Part shown: piece by piece, positions 9,221 through 17,169 of the stretch
Layout: every line of letters starts with the position of its first letter
How positions within the stretch are numbered: the first letter of the stretch is position 1
Assembly: GCA_963707145.1 (NCBI GenBank)
Contig: CAVPOQ010000001.1
Span: forward strand, 1 to 64,000
Length of the DNA stretch: 64,000 nt
Direction: 5' to 3'
DNA from: RPQJ01 sp963707145
GTDB lineage: Bacteria; Pseudomonadota; Gammaproteobacteria; Steroidobacterales; Steroidobacteraceae
Position numbers and translations under genes: made by a program
The notes under the pieces: model-generated
What the model was told of the DNA's origin: nothing
Database searches by the model: none
What the model saw: only the letters and a program-made list of their open reading frames with translations

Positions 9221-10870
9221 ATGGAACTGCTGCTGGTGCTGATTCTCGCGACGGCGGTGACCGTCGCGCTGATTCCGCTGCTCGAGAAGCGCGCGGTGGC
9301 ACTGCAAGTCGTGGACCAGCCCGGCGGCCGCAAGGTGCACGACCATCCGGTGCCGCGCGTCGGCGGCATCGCGATGGCCGTGGGCGCGGCGCTGCCGATC
9401 CTGATCTGGCTGCCGCTCGGTCGGCGGCTGCTGGCGTTCCTGGTCGCGGCGCTCGTGGTGGTGGTGTGCGGCGTCTGGGACGACCGCGTCAACCTGAGCG
9501 CGCGCACCAAGTTCCTCGGCCAGGGCCTCGCGGTGGCAATCGTGATTCTGGTGGGCGGCGTGACGATCCACTCGATCACGCTCGCGGGGCGCCACGAGCT
9601 GCCGCAGCTGGTGGCGCTGCCGCTCACGTTCCTGTTCCTGATCGGCGTCACCAACGCCATCAACCTCGCCGATGGCCTCGATGGCCTCGCCGGCGGCACG
9701 ACGTTCCTGAGTCTCGCCGCGATCGTGGTGCTGGCCATCGGGCAGGAAATGCCGCTGGTCATCGTCGTGGGTCTCGCAGCGATGGGTGCGATCCTCGGGT
9801 TCCTGCGCTTCAACAGCTACCCCGCCCGGGTGTTCATGGGCGACGGCGGCAGCCAGTTGCTCGGCTTCACCGTGGCTGTGCTCGCCGTGATGCTGACGCA
9901 GAATCCGCGCGTGCCCTACAGTGCCGCGCTGCCACTGCTGCTGCTCGGCCTGCCGATCCTCGACACGCTGACCGTGATGGCGGTGCGCATCCGCGAGGGT
10001 CGCTCGCCGTTCTCGGCCGACCGTCGCCACCTGCACCACCGGCTGCTCGCGTTCGGTTTCGACCAGTTCGAGGCCGTGGTGGTGATCTACCTGCTGCAGG
10101 GCGCGCTGTTCGTGCTCGCGTGGTTCATGCGCTACCAGTCCGACCTGCTGATCGTGCTGGCATTCATGGGTTTCGCGGCGCTGGTCACGCTGGTGCTGTT
10201 CGCGGCGGAGCGCGGCGGCTGGCGCTGGCGGGGGCTCGGCGAGCGGCGGCTCGGCGACACCATCGGTGAGCGGCTGCCCTGGCTCAAGTCCGGCCGGCGG
10301 ATCCCCCGCTGGACCAGTGCCACCGCGTGGGCGTGTGTCGCCGCCTATCTGGTGACCGTCGCCCTGACCTCCACCGTGATCGGCCGGGACGTCGCCTGGC
10401 TCGCCGCTGGCATCGCGGCAGTGCTGCTGCTGGCCGGTCTGCCGCTGCACGCGGCGACGGCGGTCGGGCGACTGGCCCACGGTGCGATCTTCGTGGCGGT
10501 CGTGGTAGCCGTGTACCTCGACCACATCGAGCCGAGCGACGCCCGGGCATTCGTGACCGCCAAGCTGGTGCTGTTCCCCGTGCTGGCGACGGCTGTCGTG
10601 CTGCGGATGCGAACCACCCGGGAACGCCGCTTCGAGATCACCACGCTCGACGTGCTGGTGGTGTTCCTGGCGCTGGTGCTGCCGAACCTGCCCGGGCTGC
10701 AGGGCGCGCCCAGCAACCTCGGCCTGAGCGTGATGAAGCTGATCGTGCTGCTCTACGCGGTCGAGATGCTGAGCGGCCGCTCGGAGCGCGTGCGCGCGTG
10801 GCTGTGGCGGACCGGCGCGGTGGCGCTCGGGATCGTCGCCGTGCGTGGCCTGCTGCCGGCGCTTGGGTAG
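9221..10870 (+). CDS. Undecaprenyl-phosphate GlcNAc-1-phosphate transferase family protein (WecA/MraY superfamily)
   Basis: Transfers a sugar-1-phosphate from a UDP-sugar to undecaprenyl phosphate, initiating repeat-unit synthesis on the inner membrane. Key motifs are VWDDR (Asp87-Asp88), NAINLADGLDGLAGG (145-159), RVFMGDGGSQ (203-212) and the HLHHRL cytosolic histidine motif (270-275), in the usual order for WecA-like enzymes. The protein is 549 residues, against roughly 350-370 for typical WecA, because of a second block of about six hydrophobic segments after residue 290. It starts 18 bases after the exosortase stop, so the two share a transcript. The primer transferase next to the exosortase ties protein sorting to polysaccharide initiation. 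Confidence 0.85.
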   Translation: MELLLVLILATAVTVALIPLLEKRAVALQVVDQPGGRKVHDHPVPRVGGIAMAVGAALPILIWLPLGRRLLAFLVAALVVVVCGVWDDRVNLSARTKFLGQGLAVAIVILVGGVTIHSITLAGRHELPQLVALPLTFLFLIGVTNAINLADGLDGLAGGTTFLSLAAIVVLAIGQEMPLVIVVGLAAMGAILGFLRFNSYPARVFMGDGGSQLLGFTVAVLAVMLTQNPRVPYSAALPLLLLGLPILDTLTVMAVRIREGRSPFSADRRHLHHRLLAFGFDQFEAVVVIYLLQGALFVLAWFMRYQSDLLIVLAFMGFAALVTLVLFAAERGGWRWRGLGERRLGDTIGERLPWLKSGRRIPRWTSATAWACVAAYLVTVALTSTVIGRDVAWLAAGIAAVLLLAGLPLHAATAVGRLAHGAIFVAVVVAVYLDHIEPSDARAFVTAKLVLFPVLATAVVLRMRTTRERRFEITTLDVLVVFLALVLPNLPGLQGAPSNLGLSVMKLIVLLYAVEMLSGRSERVRAWLWRTGAVALGIVAVRGLLPALG

Positions 10871-11027
10871 GCGGCCGGCCCGCCGGGGCGGAGACCACAG
10901 GCATGGCTGCCCGCGGCGGCGTTCGCGGGCTGACAAAGTTGCGCCCAAAGTTGCGTCATGACGCGTCCTCCCGGCAACATCCCGCCCGGGCCGTGCGCCC
11001 TGCCCGACACATCGGAGACCCCTGAAG

Positions 11028-13406
11028 ATGAAACGGATCACCATCACGCTGCTGCTGCTGGCCTCGTTCGCCGCGGCGACGGGCTGCGGCGGCAGCGAGG
11101 CGCGCAAGGAAAAGGCCATGGAACGCGGGCAGGAGCTCTACGCCCAGCGCGACTACGCGAAGGCGCGCATCGAGTTCCGCAACGTGCTGCAGATCGACCC
11201 CAAGGATGCGCAGGCTCGAACGCTGCTCGGCGAGACGGCGGAGGCGCTCGGCGACTACGAGGAGGCGGTGAACAACTACCGCTACGCCATCGCGCTCGAC
11301 GAGAACCAGGAGAAAGCGCGGGCGCGCCTCGCCCGCATGATGGTCTTCGGCGGGGTGCCGGATCAGGCGCTGGAGACCATCGCCCCGGGCCTCACGAAGA
11401 ACCCCAAGTCGGCGGATCTGCTCGCGGCGCGCGCCGCCGCCGAGTTGCAGCAGGGCGATATCGAGGCCGCCCGCAAGGACGCGGAGGCCGCGCTCGCCGC
11501 GCAGCCGAACCACCCCGATGCCACGGCGCTGCTCGCCACGCTGCTGTGGCGCGAAGACAAGCGCGACGAGGCGCTCGCGCTGCTCGAGAAGACCATCAAG
11601 GCCGCACCGGACGACAGCATGCTGCGGCAGATCTACGCGCAGCTGCTGCTCACCGCCGGGAAGCCGGCGCTCGCGGAGGTGCAGCTCAAGGAACTGGTGC
11701 GGCTCGAGCCCGAGAACCAGGCCAATCGCTACCGGCTCGCCCAGCTCTATGCCTCGCAGAAGAAGACCGACGAGGCCGTCGCGACGCTGCGCGATGCGAT
11801 CAAGGCCAAGCCCGAGGACGTGGACGCCAAGCTCGCGCTCGCGACGCTGCTCACGGCGCAGCGCTCGTTCGAGGACGCCGAGAAGGAACTGCTCGGCTTC
11901 GTCAAGGCTTCGCCCAAGGACCTCAAGCTGCGCCTCGGCGTCGCGCGCTTCTACGAGATGAACGGCAAGCTCGAGCAGGGCGAGGCCATGTACCGCGCGG
12001 TGGCGAAGGACGCCGACGACAAGCCCGAGGGGTTCACGGCGCGCACGCGCATCGCCTCGCTGATGATCCGTACGGCAAGCCCGACGAGGCCTCGAAGCTC
12101 ATCGAGGAGGTGCTGGCGAAGAATCCGTCCGATCCCGACGCGCTGGTGATGCGCGCGCAGATGGCGATCTCGCGCGGCGACACGAACGCGGCGGTCACCG
12201 ACCTGCGCACGGCGCTGCGCGACCAGCCGACCAACATCCTGCTGATCGCGCAGCTCGCGCAGGCCTACATCCGCTCGGACAACATGGCGCTCGCCGAGCA
12301 GACGCTGCGCCAGGCCGTGCAGGCGAACCCGCGCGACGTCGCAGACGCGGCTCGCGCTGGCGCAGTTCCTGGTCAACAAGGGCGAGGCGGAAAAGGCCCG
12401 CCCGGTGCTCGAGCAGCTCGTCAAGGACGACCCGAACAACCTCGAGGCGCTCGAGGCGAACGCGCGGCTGCTGCTGCTGGTGAACGATCCCGCCGGCGCG
12501 CTGCAGGCCGCAACCACGCTGCAGACGTTGCAGCCGAAGTCGCCGAAGGGCTACTTCCTGGCCGGTGCGGCGCTGCAGGCACAGCAGCGCAGCGACGAGG
12601 CCCGCAAGGCGTTCGAGACGGCGCTGCAGCTCGACCCCGCGTCGCTCGACTCGCTGATCGCGCTGGCGCAGATCGACCTCGCCGCGGGCAAGCAGACCGA
12701 GGCGCTGGCACGCATCGACGCGCAGATCGCGGCGCGGCCGAACGAGGCGCGGCTGTACAACCTGCGCGGCGAACTGCTGATGGCGCTCAAGCGACCGGCG
12801 GACGCGGCGTCGAGCTATGCGGCCGCCGCGAAACTCCAGCCGGGCTGGTCGCAGCCATACCGCGGCGAGGCCGCTGCGTTCGCCGTCCAGAACCAGCCGG
12901 ACCGCGCGATCGAGGTGCTCAAGGCCGGCCTCGCGCAGACCAAGAACTCCGCCGACCTGGCGGTGGATCTCGGCAGCCTGTACACGGCGCAGGGCAAGCC
13001 GGCGGAGGCGATCACGGTCTACGAGGGCGTTCTCGAGCGCGATCCGAACAGCGTCGTGGCGGCGAACAACCTCGCGATGCTGCTCGTGACGCATCGCACC
13101 GATGCGGCGAGCCTCGAGCGGGCCGAGAAGCTGGCCGCGCCGCTCGCGAAGGCGCAGAACCCGGCATTCCTCGACACCTACGGCTGGGTGCTCTACAAGC
13201 GCGGCCGCTACGCCGAGGCGATCCCGCCGCTCGAGAAGGCGGTCGCGGCAGCACCGCAGGCACAGGAAGTGCGCTACCACCTCGGCATGGCGCAGCTCAA
13301 GGCCGGGCGGACGGCCGAGGCGCGCAAGAGCCTCGAGGCCGCGGTGCAGGGCGAGCAGAGCTACGCGGGGAAGGACGAGGCGAAGGCGGCGCTGGCGGGG
13401 ATGTGA
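11028..13406 (+). CDS. TPR-repeat lipoprotein of exosortase/PEP-CTERM systems (PrsT-like), two frameshifts
   Basis: An exported lipoprotein (signal peptide, lipobox ending at Cys20, AATGC) followed by about 20 tetratricopeptide repeats, for example YAQRDYAKARIEFRNVLQID and EALGDYEEAVNNYRYAIALD. Large TPR lipoproteins of this type (PrsT, about 900 residues) are regular neighbours of exosortases and are thought to act in the periplasm during export of polysaccharide or sorted proteins. Corrected length is about 790 residues. The frame shifts near 12068 (the read then continues DDPYGKPDEASKLIEEVL) and returns near 12350 (LALAQFLVNKGEAEKARPVL), each without loss of a repeat. It lies 157 bases downstream of the transferase gene. 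Repeats are certain, the PrsT label is by context and architecture. Confidence 0.8.
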
Positions 13407-13600
13407 TCGTGATTGGGCAGCGTCTTGATGACATGTGTCATACAAATGCAGATACATCGTGGGCCGCTGATTGCGTTCGAGATCTGGACGCCTGTCCGCG
13501 GCGTCGGTAGCCTTATCGCTGACGAAGACTAATCCGATTCGGGGCCGGACTCGGTGCTCCGCACAACGTCAAGATTCGCGCTTCTCAAAGGAGATTAGGG
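13407..13600. other. Intergenic region upstream of VPLPA-CTERM gene
   Basis: No coding sequence is apparent. An inverted repeat TGACA-N2-TGTCA lies at 13429-13440 and could be an operator. Unlike the other sorted-protein genes, no -24/-12 element is visible here. A strong ribosome binding site AAAGGAG lies just before ATG 13601. Confidence 0.4.
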
Positions 13601-14317
13601 ATGAAAAACATCAACAAATTTAAGGCGACGGCGATTGCGGTTGCCATTGCGGGGTCGATGCTGGCTGCTGGCACGGCGCAGGCTGCCTACTACGGTGACG
13701 TTAATGCGTCCTATGACGGCGTGTCCCCCGGAAACACGAACGGGGTGAACGGGGGCGTGTTCAACTTCACGAAGATTGCCGCCGGCACGACGTTCACCAC
13801 GCCGCTGCTGACCAACTCTCCAGCAGGGGATTTCATCGGGTTCTGTCTTGATCTCGGAGAGTTTGTTGGCTCCCCGGTTCTTTACAAGGTGCAGGACCTG
13901 ACAGACGCCCCGGTTCCTGGAACTAAGATCACCGCCGCCAAGGCGACGGACCTTGCCAAACTCGTGGGCGGCGTGCTGGCGGGCTCGTTCAATAACGTTG
14001 CGACCATCCTCGACTCCAACCTGAAGGCTTCGGCTTTCCAGCTCGCGGTCTGGGAGATTGTGAACGAGACGGGTGGTACATATGACTCGGCGGCCGGTTC
14101 CTTCATTAAGGGCGACGGCACGGTCCAGACCTTGGCCAACACATATCTGTCGTCCATCGTCGGTGCCACGGCAGCGAGCGGCCTCTTTGCGCTGACCAGC
14201 GACGGCAAGCAGGACTTCATGGTCCAGGTCGTCCCGATCCCGGCCGCCGCCTGGCTGCTCGGCTCGGGCCTGCTCGGTCTCTTCGGCCTCGCGCGCCGGA
14301 AGCAGGTCGCAGCGTAA
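13601..14317 (+). CDS. VPLPA-CTERM sorting-domain protein
   Basis: An exported protein of 238 residues predicted to be an XrtD substrate. It has a clear signal peptide (MKNINKFKAT then a hydrophobic core, cleavage after AQA at about 28). The central domain of about 180 residues is rich in Gly, Thr and Asn and contains FIGFCLDLGEFVG and a segment FQLAVWEIVNETGGTY. Such a segment is common in secreted PEP-CTERM proteins that resemble thioester/adhesion modules, although its function is unknown. The C-terminus is VPIPAAAWLLGSGLLG (from 211), then a short helix and ARRK. Start is fixed by AAAGGAG 8 bases upstream. Codons are less GC-rich than in flanking genes. A strong hairpin and a terminator follow the stop. 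Confidence 0.85.
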   Translation: MKNINKFKATAIAVAIAGSMLAAGTAQAAYYGDVNASYDGVSPGNTNGVNGGVFNFTKIAAGTTFTTPLLTNSPAGDFIGFCLDLGEFVGSPVLYKVQDLTDAPVPGTKITAAKATDLAKLVGGVLAGSFNNVATILDSNLKASAFQLAVWEIVNETGGTYDSAAGSFIKGDGTVQTLANTYLSSIVGATAASGLFALTSDGKQDFMVQVVPIPAAAWLLGSGLLGLFGLARRKQVAA

Positions 14318-14327
14318 CTAGTTGAGA

Positions 14328-14354
14328 GGCAGCGGAGGTCGAGCCTCCGCTGCC
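14328..14354 (+). terminator. Hairpin just after the VPLPA-CTERM stop codon
   Basis: GGCAGCGGAGG pairs perfectly with CCTCCGCTGCC around a 5-base loop. No T-run follows, so it may protect the 3' end or aid the stronger terminator about 50 bases downstream. Confidence 0.5.
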
Positions 14355-14401
14355 GTATTGAGTCGCCGTCTGGATGGACGGTTGAAGCGCGATGTTGACA
14401 G

Positions 14402-14435
14402 GGCGGCGGGCTCAAGCGGGCCCGCCGCCTTTTTT
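14402..14435 (+). terminator. Intrinsic terminator
   Basis: A 10-bp perfect GC stem (GGCGGCGGGC / GCCCGCCGCC) with an 8-base loop is followed directly by TTTTTTC. It ends transcription of the VPLPA-CTERM gene. Confidence 0.85.
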
Positions 14436-14614
14436 CTTCCGCGCAGGGACGGGAGGGAGAATCTGCTCGCCCCCCTTCCCTCCCCGCCGACACCGTCAGC
14501 GAGAGTGCGCACCGCAGATGCCGGATCGTGCCGACGTCGGAATTTCTTACATTCCGCAGGCCAGCTCTGGCGGCGAGCCCTCGTAAGTACCTGACCGGCA
14601 ATAGCATTTGTCTT

Positions 14615-14630
14615 TGGCACGGTTGTTGCT
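14615..14630 (+). promoter_or_regulatory. Sigma-54 (-24/-12) promoter of micro PEP-CTERM gene
   Basis: TGGCAC-GGTTG-TTGCT matches the RpoN consensus TGGCAC-N5-TTGC exactly. The predicted start site is about 65 bases before ATG 14707. Transcription would need an enhancer-binding activator. Confidence 0.85.
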
Positions 14631-14706
14631 TTGATTCAACCGTGGCCTCGGCGACGGGGTCGGTACCCTCGGTTCAACGCAGTACTTTCAGGAAGGAAAA
14701 CTCATC

Positions 14707-14850
14707 ATGAAGAAGATCCTCATCGCCGCCGCCGGCGTTCTCGCCAGCCTCCCGGCCATGGCCGCGATTCCGGTGCCGGAGTCCGACACGTTCTCGCTGC
14801 TGGCGATCGGTCTCGCCGGCGTCGTGGCGGCCCGCCTGCTCCGCAAGTAA
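14707..14850 (+). CDS. 47-residue PEP-CTERM micro-protein (signal peptide plus sorting signal only)
   Basis: A very short protein consisting of an N-terminal signal peptide (MKKILIAAAGVLASLPAMA) followed immediately by IPVPESDTFSLLAIGLAG, a hydrophobic helix and the basic end ARLLRK. It therefore has a complete tripartite PEP-CTERM-like sorting signal (Pro24-Glu25-Ser26) but almost no mature domain: fewer than ten residues would remain between the two predicted cleavage sites. The gene is supported by a ribosome binding site (AGGAAGGAAAA) about 7 bases upstream of ATG 14707, an exact -24/-12 promoter shared with the larger sorted proteins, and a terminator after the stop. It could release a peptide, occupy or regulate an exosortase, or form a membrane micro-protein. 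No known family is recognised. Confidence 0.75.
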   Translation: MKKILIAAAGVLASLPAMAAIPVPESDTFSLLAIGLAGVVAARLLRK

Positions 14851-14881
14851 TCGATCGCGCTCCGCAGGGAGCGTTTCGAGG

Positions 14882-14917
14882 GAAGCCCTGGCCGCAAGGT
14901 TGGGGCTTCTTCGTTTA
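14882..14917 (+). terminator. Terminator hairpin after micro PEP-CTERM gene
   Basis: GAAGCCC (14882-14888) pairs with GGGCTTC (14903-14909); inner bases can extend the stem (GGCC/GGTT with GCAA loop). A T-rich stretch TTCGTTT follows. Confidence 0.65.
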
Positions 14918-15051
14918 GAGTGCCCGGTGTCCCCCCGGGCGCGCAGGCCGCGCTCCGGGCCCGCGCCCGAACCGTCGGACCCCTTTACGCTTTTCCGCCG
15001 CGACGGGAACTGGCCTCGGGTAACCCCCACACAGCGCTCGGGTTTTCATTC

Positions 15052-15068
15052 CGGCACGAAAATTGCTT
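15052..15068 (+). promoter_or_regulatory. Sigma-54 (-24/-12) promoter of second VPLPA-CTERM gene
   Basis: CGGCAC-GAAAA-TTGCTT differs from the RpoN consensus only at the first base. The predicted start site is about 60 bases before ATG 15139. Confidence 0.75.
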
Positions 15069-15138
15069 CGTCTGCATTTGAGATGACGCGAACGCAACTG
15101 CAGGCTTTCCGCCCCGGCGTTCGCAAGGAACTCGGGAC

Positions 15139-15822
15139 ATGAACAGGAACCTCCTCGCCGCCGCCGCCGCGTTGCTGTTCGCGGGCCAGGCCTCCGCTGC
15201 GCTGCTCGCGATCGGCTCCGGCTCGCCCTTTGCGACGCCAACCAAGAACAACGTGCTTGCCGTCGGCACCCCGATGATCGACCGTGCCACGCTCACGACC
15301 ACGGCCGGCGCGACGCTGTCGTTCTACTTCCTGGGTTCCGAGTCGGGCTACAAGAACACGCTCAACCTGGCGGGCGGCTTCACGCACACCGAGCCGGCCA
15401 ATGCCGGGCAGCCCTACCCGAGCGTCTGGGCCAATGCGCAGCTGCTCACGACGATCACGGTCGACGCGGCCGGTAACGTGCCGATGTGGTTCACCTCGAG
15501 CGGCTGGGGCAGTGGCTTCACGCTGGCGCCGGGACCGGGCACCGCGACTCGTTCGATCGCCTTCTCGTATCTCGACTGCCTCACCGGCAAGAGCACGGCG
15601 GGTGCGAACTGCGCCCAGACCGGAACGCCCACCAACATGGTGCTGTTCGCGCTCGACGACGACGGCGCAAACGTCGACGACAACCACGACGACTACGTGG
15701 GCTTCATCGTCGCGAACGCGCTGCCGGAGAGCACGTCGGTGGTGCCGCTGCCGGCCGCGGTCTGGCTGCTCGGCTCGGGCCTGCTCGGCCTGCTCGGCAT
15801 CGGCCGCCGTCGGGCCAGCTGA
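15139..15822 (+). CDS. VPLPA-CTERM sorting-domain protein
   Basis: An exported 227-residue protein with a signal peptide (MNRNLLAAAAALLFAGQASA, cleavage near 20) and a C-terminal VPLPAAVWLLGSGLLGLL followed by GRRRAS. This is an almost perfect VPLPA-CTERM signal and so a predicted XrtD substrate. The mature part contains LSFYFLGSESGYKNTL, which resembles the central strand region of secreted PEP-CTERM beta-sandwich proteins. It also has a Cys pair (YLDCL..GANCAQ) and an acidic run DDDGANVDDNHDD (about 173-185) that could bind calcium. ATG 15139 follows AAGGAACTCGGGAC, a weak ribosome binding site. Function beyond surface display is unknown. Remnants of a cytochrome gene begin right after its stop. 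Confidence 0.85.
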   Translation: MNRNLLAAAAALLFAGQASAALLAIGSGSPFATPTKNNVLAVGTPMIDRATLTTTAGATLSFYFLGSESGYKNTLNLAGGFTHTEPANAGQPYPSVWANAQLLTTITVDAAGNVPMWFTSSGWGSGFTLAPGPGTATRSIAFSYLDCLTGKSTAGANCAQTGTPTNMVLFALDDDGANVDDNHDDYVGFIVANALPESTSVVPLPAAVWLLGSGLLGLLGIGRRRAS

Positions 15823-15831
15823 GAGGCGTCC

Positions 15832-15945
15832 CCCGCGACGAGGCGCTCGGCGGCAACTGGTCGCGCGAGCGGCTCGAGCGCTTCCTGATCTCCCCGCATA
15901 GCTGCGCGCCCGGCACGCAACCGGGTCAGCCCTGTCCGGAGGATT
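15832..15945 (+). pseudogene. Remnant of a cytochrome c gene (C-terminal piece)
   Basis: A translated stretch here reads GGNWSRERLERFLISPHSCA followed by PGTQPG. It matches, residue for residue in most positions, the segment GGTWTRERLDRFLTSPQAFA followed by PGT of the intact cytochrome c encoded 1.1 kb downstream. There is no start codon, haem motif or upstream part. It looks like the leftover of a duplicated or displaced cytochrome gene, cut by the VPLPA-CTERM gene on one side and the toxin-antitoxin operator on the other. Confidence 0.6.
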
Positions 15946-15963
15946 ACGCTGTACCTCGTCGAC

Positions 15964-15990
15964 ACAATGCGATGTAATACATTGCATTGT
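15964..15990 (+). promoter_or_regulatory. Palindromic operator of the toxin-antitoxin operon
   Basis: A 27-base inverted repeat (ACAATGCGATGTA-A-TACATTGCATTGT, one mismatch between arms) ends 20 bases before the antitoxin ATG. Ribbon-helix-helix antitoxins bind such palindromes to repress their own operon. Confidence 0.65.
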
Positions 15991-16009
15991 CTCCGAGGAT
16001 CACAGCCCC

Positions 16010-16282
16010 ATGAGTGTCACGACAGTTCGTCTGCAACCGGAGGTCGAGGAAGGCCTCGAGGCCGTCGCCGGCAAGCTTCACCGCACGAAAAGCTGGGTCA
16101 TCAACCAGGCCCTGCGCGAATTCCTCGAGCGCCAGGATCTCGAGCAGGTGCGTTGGCAGGAGACCCTCGAAGCGATGGAATCGGTCGCACGCGGCCAGGT
16201 GGCCTCGGGCGAGGCGGTTCATGCGTGGCTGGCCAGCTGGGGCAGCCACGACGAGTTGCCTCCGCCCAAGACTGGCCAATGA
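16010..16282 (+). CDS. Ribbon-helix-helix antitoxin (CopG/ParD-like)
   Basis: A 90-residue DNA-binding antitoxin. Residues 1-45 fit the ribbon-helix-helix fold: a basic/hydrophobic beta strand (VTTVRLQPEVEEGLEAVA) and two helices including KSWVINQALREFLERQ. The C-terminal half (LEAMESVARGQVASGEAVHA) is the usual toxin-binding region. Its stop overlaps the toxin start (ATGA), giving translational coupling, and a palindromic operator lies just upstream. The pair sits between a cytochrome remnant and the intact cytochrome gene, suggesting it came in with a local rearrangement. It should neutralise the toxin and repress the operon. Confidence 0.85.
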   Translation: MSVTTVRLQPEVEEGLEAVAGKLHRTKSWVINQALREFLERQDLEQVRWQETLEAMESVARGQVASGEAVHAWLASWGSHDELPPPKTGQ

Positions 16283-16569
16283 GGCTGGTTCATTCGGAGC
16301 AGGCGATCGGTGACCTCGTTCGGCTTCGCGCGTTCATTGCCCGGAAGAACCCGTCGGCTGCGGCCCGGATCGCGGCCGAATTGATCGCTCGCATGGACAA
16401 TCTCTCCCGTTCTCCGGAGTTGGGGCGGGAGGTCAACCACGCGCCGGATCCGAAGGCGGTTCGGGATGCCATCTTCGGCAACTACATTGTTCGCTACGCG
16501 CCGCGCGCCGAGGTCGTGATCGTGCTCCGCATCTGGCATCACTACGAAGATCGCGGCGCAGGCGCCTGA
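16279..16569 (+). CDS. RelE/ParE family toxin
   Basis: A 96-residue RelE/ParE-superfamily toxin. Features are the N-terminal strand MRLVHSEQAIGDLVRLRAFI, the helix RIAAELIARMDNLSRSPELG, the strand FGNYIVRYAPRAEVVIVLRI and the end WHHYEDR, a frequent ParE/RelE C-terminal motif. ParE members poison DNA gyrase while RelE members cut mRNA on the ribosome; the pattern (LSRSPELGREV, IVRY, HHYED) resembles ParE more, but the target cannot be settled from sequence alone. It is translated from ATG 16279, which overlaps the antitoxin stop. Confidence 0.85.
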   Translation: MRLVHSEQAIGDLVRLRAFIARKNPSAAARIAAELIARMDNLSRSPELGREVNHAPDPKAVRDAIFGNYIVRYAPRAEVVIVLRIWHHYEDRGAGA

Positions 16570-16701
16570 GGATCTGCTGCACGCCCGACAGGCGCACTCG
16601 ACATGCGCAGCCGACAAGCCGTGTGCGCTCGTCGATCCCGAGTTGATTACTATCGCCCGGGTCTGGGACATCAGGTCCCCGTGAACCGAGGAGCCCGCAC
16701 C

Positions 16702-17169
16702 ATGGAACCGCAGCCGCAACGCCTCGCCCCCGCGCTGTGCGCGGCCCTGGGCTTCCTGATCAGCTCGGCCGCGCCGCTTGCCGCCCGGGCCTCGTCCGAC
16801 GAAAGCCGCGACGCCGACGTTCCCGGGCCCGTGGAGGCCTGCCTCTCCTGCCACGCCGTGGAGCCGGGGGACGAGGCGCTCGAAGGGCCGTCGCTGTGGC
16901 AGGTGGTCGGCCGGCCGGTGGCCAGCTTGTCGGGTTTCGAGTACTCCGCTGCGCTCGCGGCGCTCGGCGGCACCTGGACGCGCGAACGGCTCGACCGCTT
17001 CTTGACCTCGCCGCAGGCCTTCGCGCCCGGCACGCGCATGGAACTCGGCGGCGTGCGCAACGCCGCGGACCGCAAGGTCGTGCTCGACTTCCTCGAGACG
17101 CTGACCACGAGCGACGGGTCGACGACCCCTGCGGCCGGCTTGCCCGCTGCTGCGGCGCGCGCCGAATGA
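16702..17169 (+). CDS. Periplasmic class I c-type cytochrome
   Basis: A single-haem cytochrome c of 155 residues from ATG 16702. It has a signal peptide (hydrophobic core ALCAALGFLISSAAPLA), the haem motif CLSCH, and a downstream axial methionine in GTRMELGGV, matching mitochondrial-type cytochrome c order. The mature part includes GPSLWQVVGRPVASLSGFEY, also typical of that family. GAGGAG about 10 bases upstream supports the start; an in-frame ATG at 16603 lacks a signal peptide at its N-terminus. Its stop overlaps the AlaX start (ATGA). Likely an electron carrier; its partner is not in the window. Part of its C-terminal region recurs as a remnant at 15832-15945. Confidence 0.85.
   Translation: MEPQPQRLAPALCAALGFLISSAAPLAARASSDESRDADVPGPVEACLSCHAVEPGDEALEGPSLWQVVGRPVASLSGFEYSAALAALGGTWTRERLDRFLTSPQAFAPGTRMELGGVRNAADRKVVLDFLETLTTSDGSTTPAAGLPAAAARAE

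Larger units (their letters stand above)
14318..14706. other. Intergenic region: two hairpins, then sigma-54 promoter
   Basis: The 389 bases between two sorted-protein genes hold an 11-bp perfect stem (14328-14338 with 14344-14354), an intrinsic terminator (14402-14435) and a -24/-12 promoter (14615-14630). I see no convincing reading frame in the rest. Confidence 0.6.

Noticed and set aside
7397..11119. A 1240-codon open frame on the minus strand
   Set aside because: It is antisense to the exosortase and transferase genes and is filled with Arg/His/Gln-rich low-complexity sequence, typical of the reverse frame of GC-rich genes. No domain is recognisable.
14318..14620. Small open frames on both strands in the intergenic region before the micro PEP-CTERM gene
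   Set aside because: They run across two strong hairpins and show no signal peptide, ribosome site or family match.
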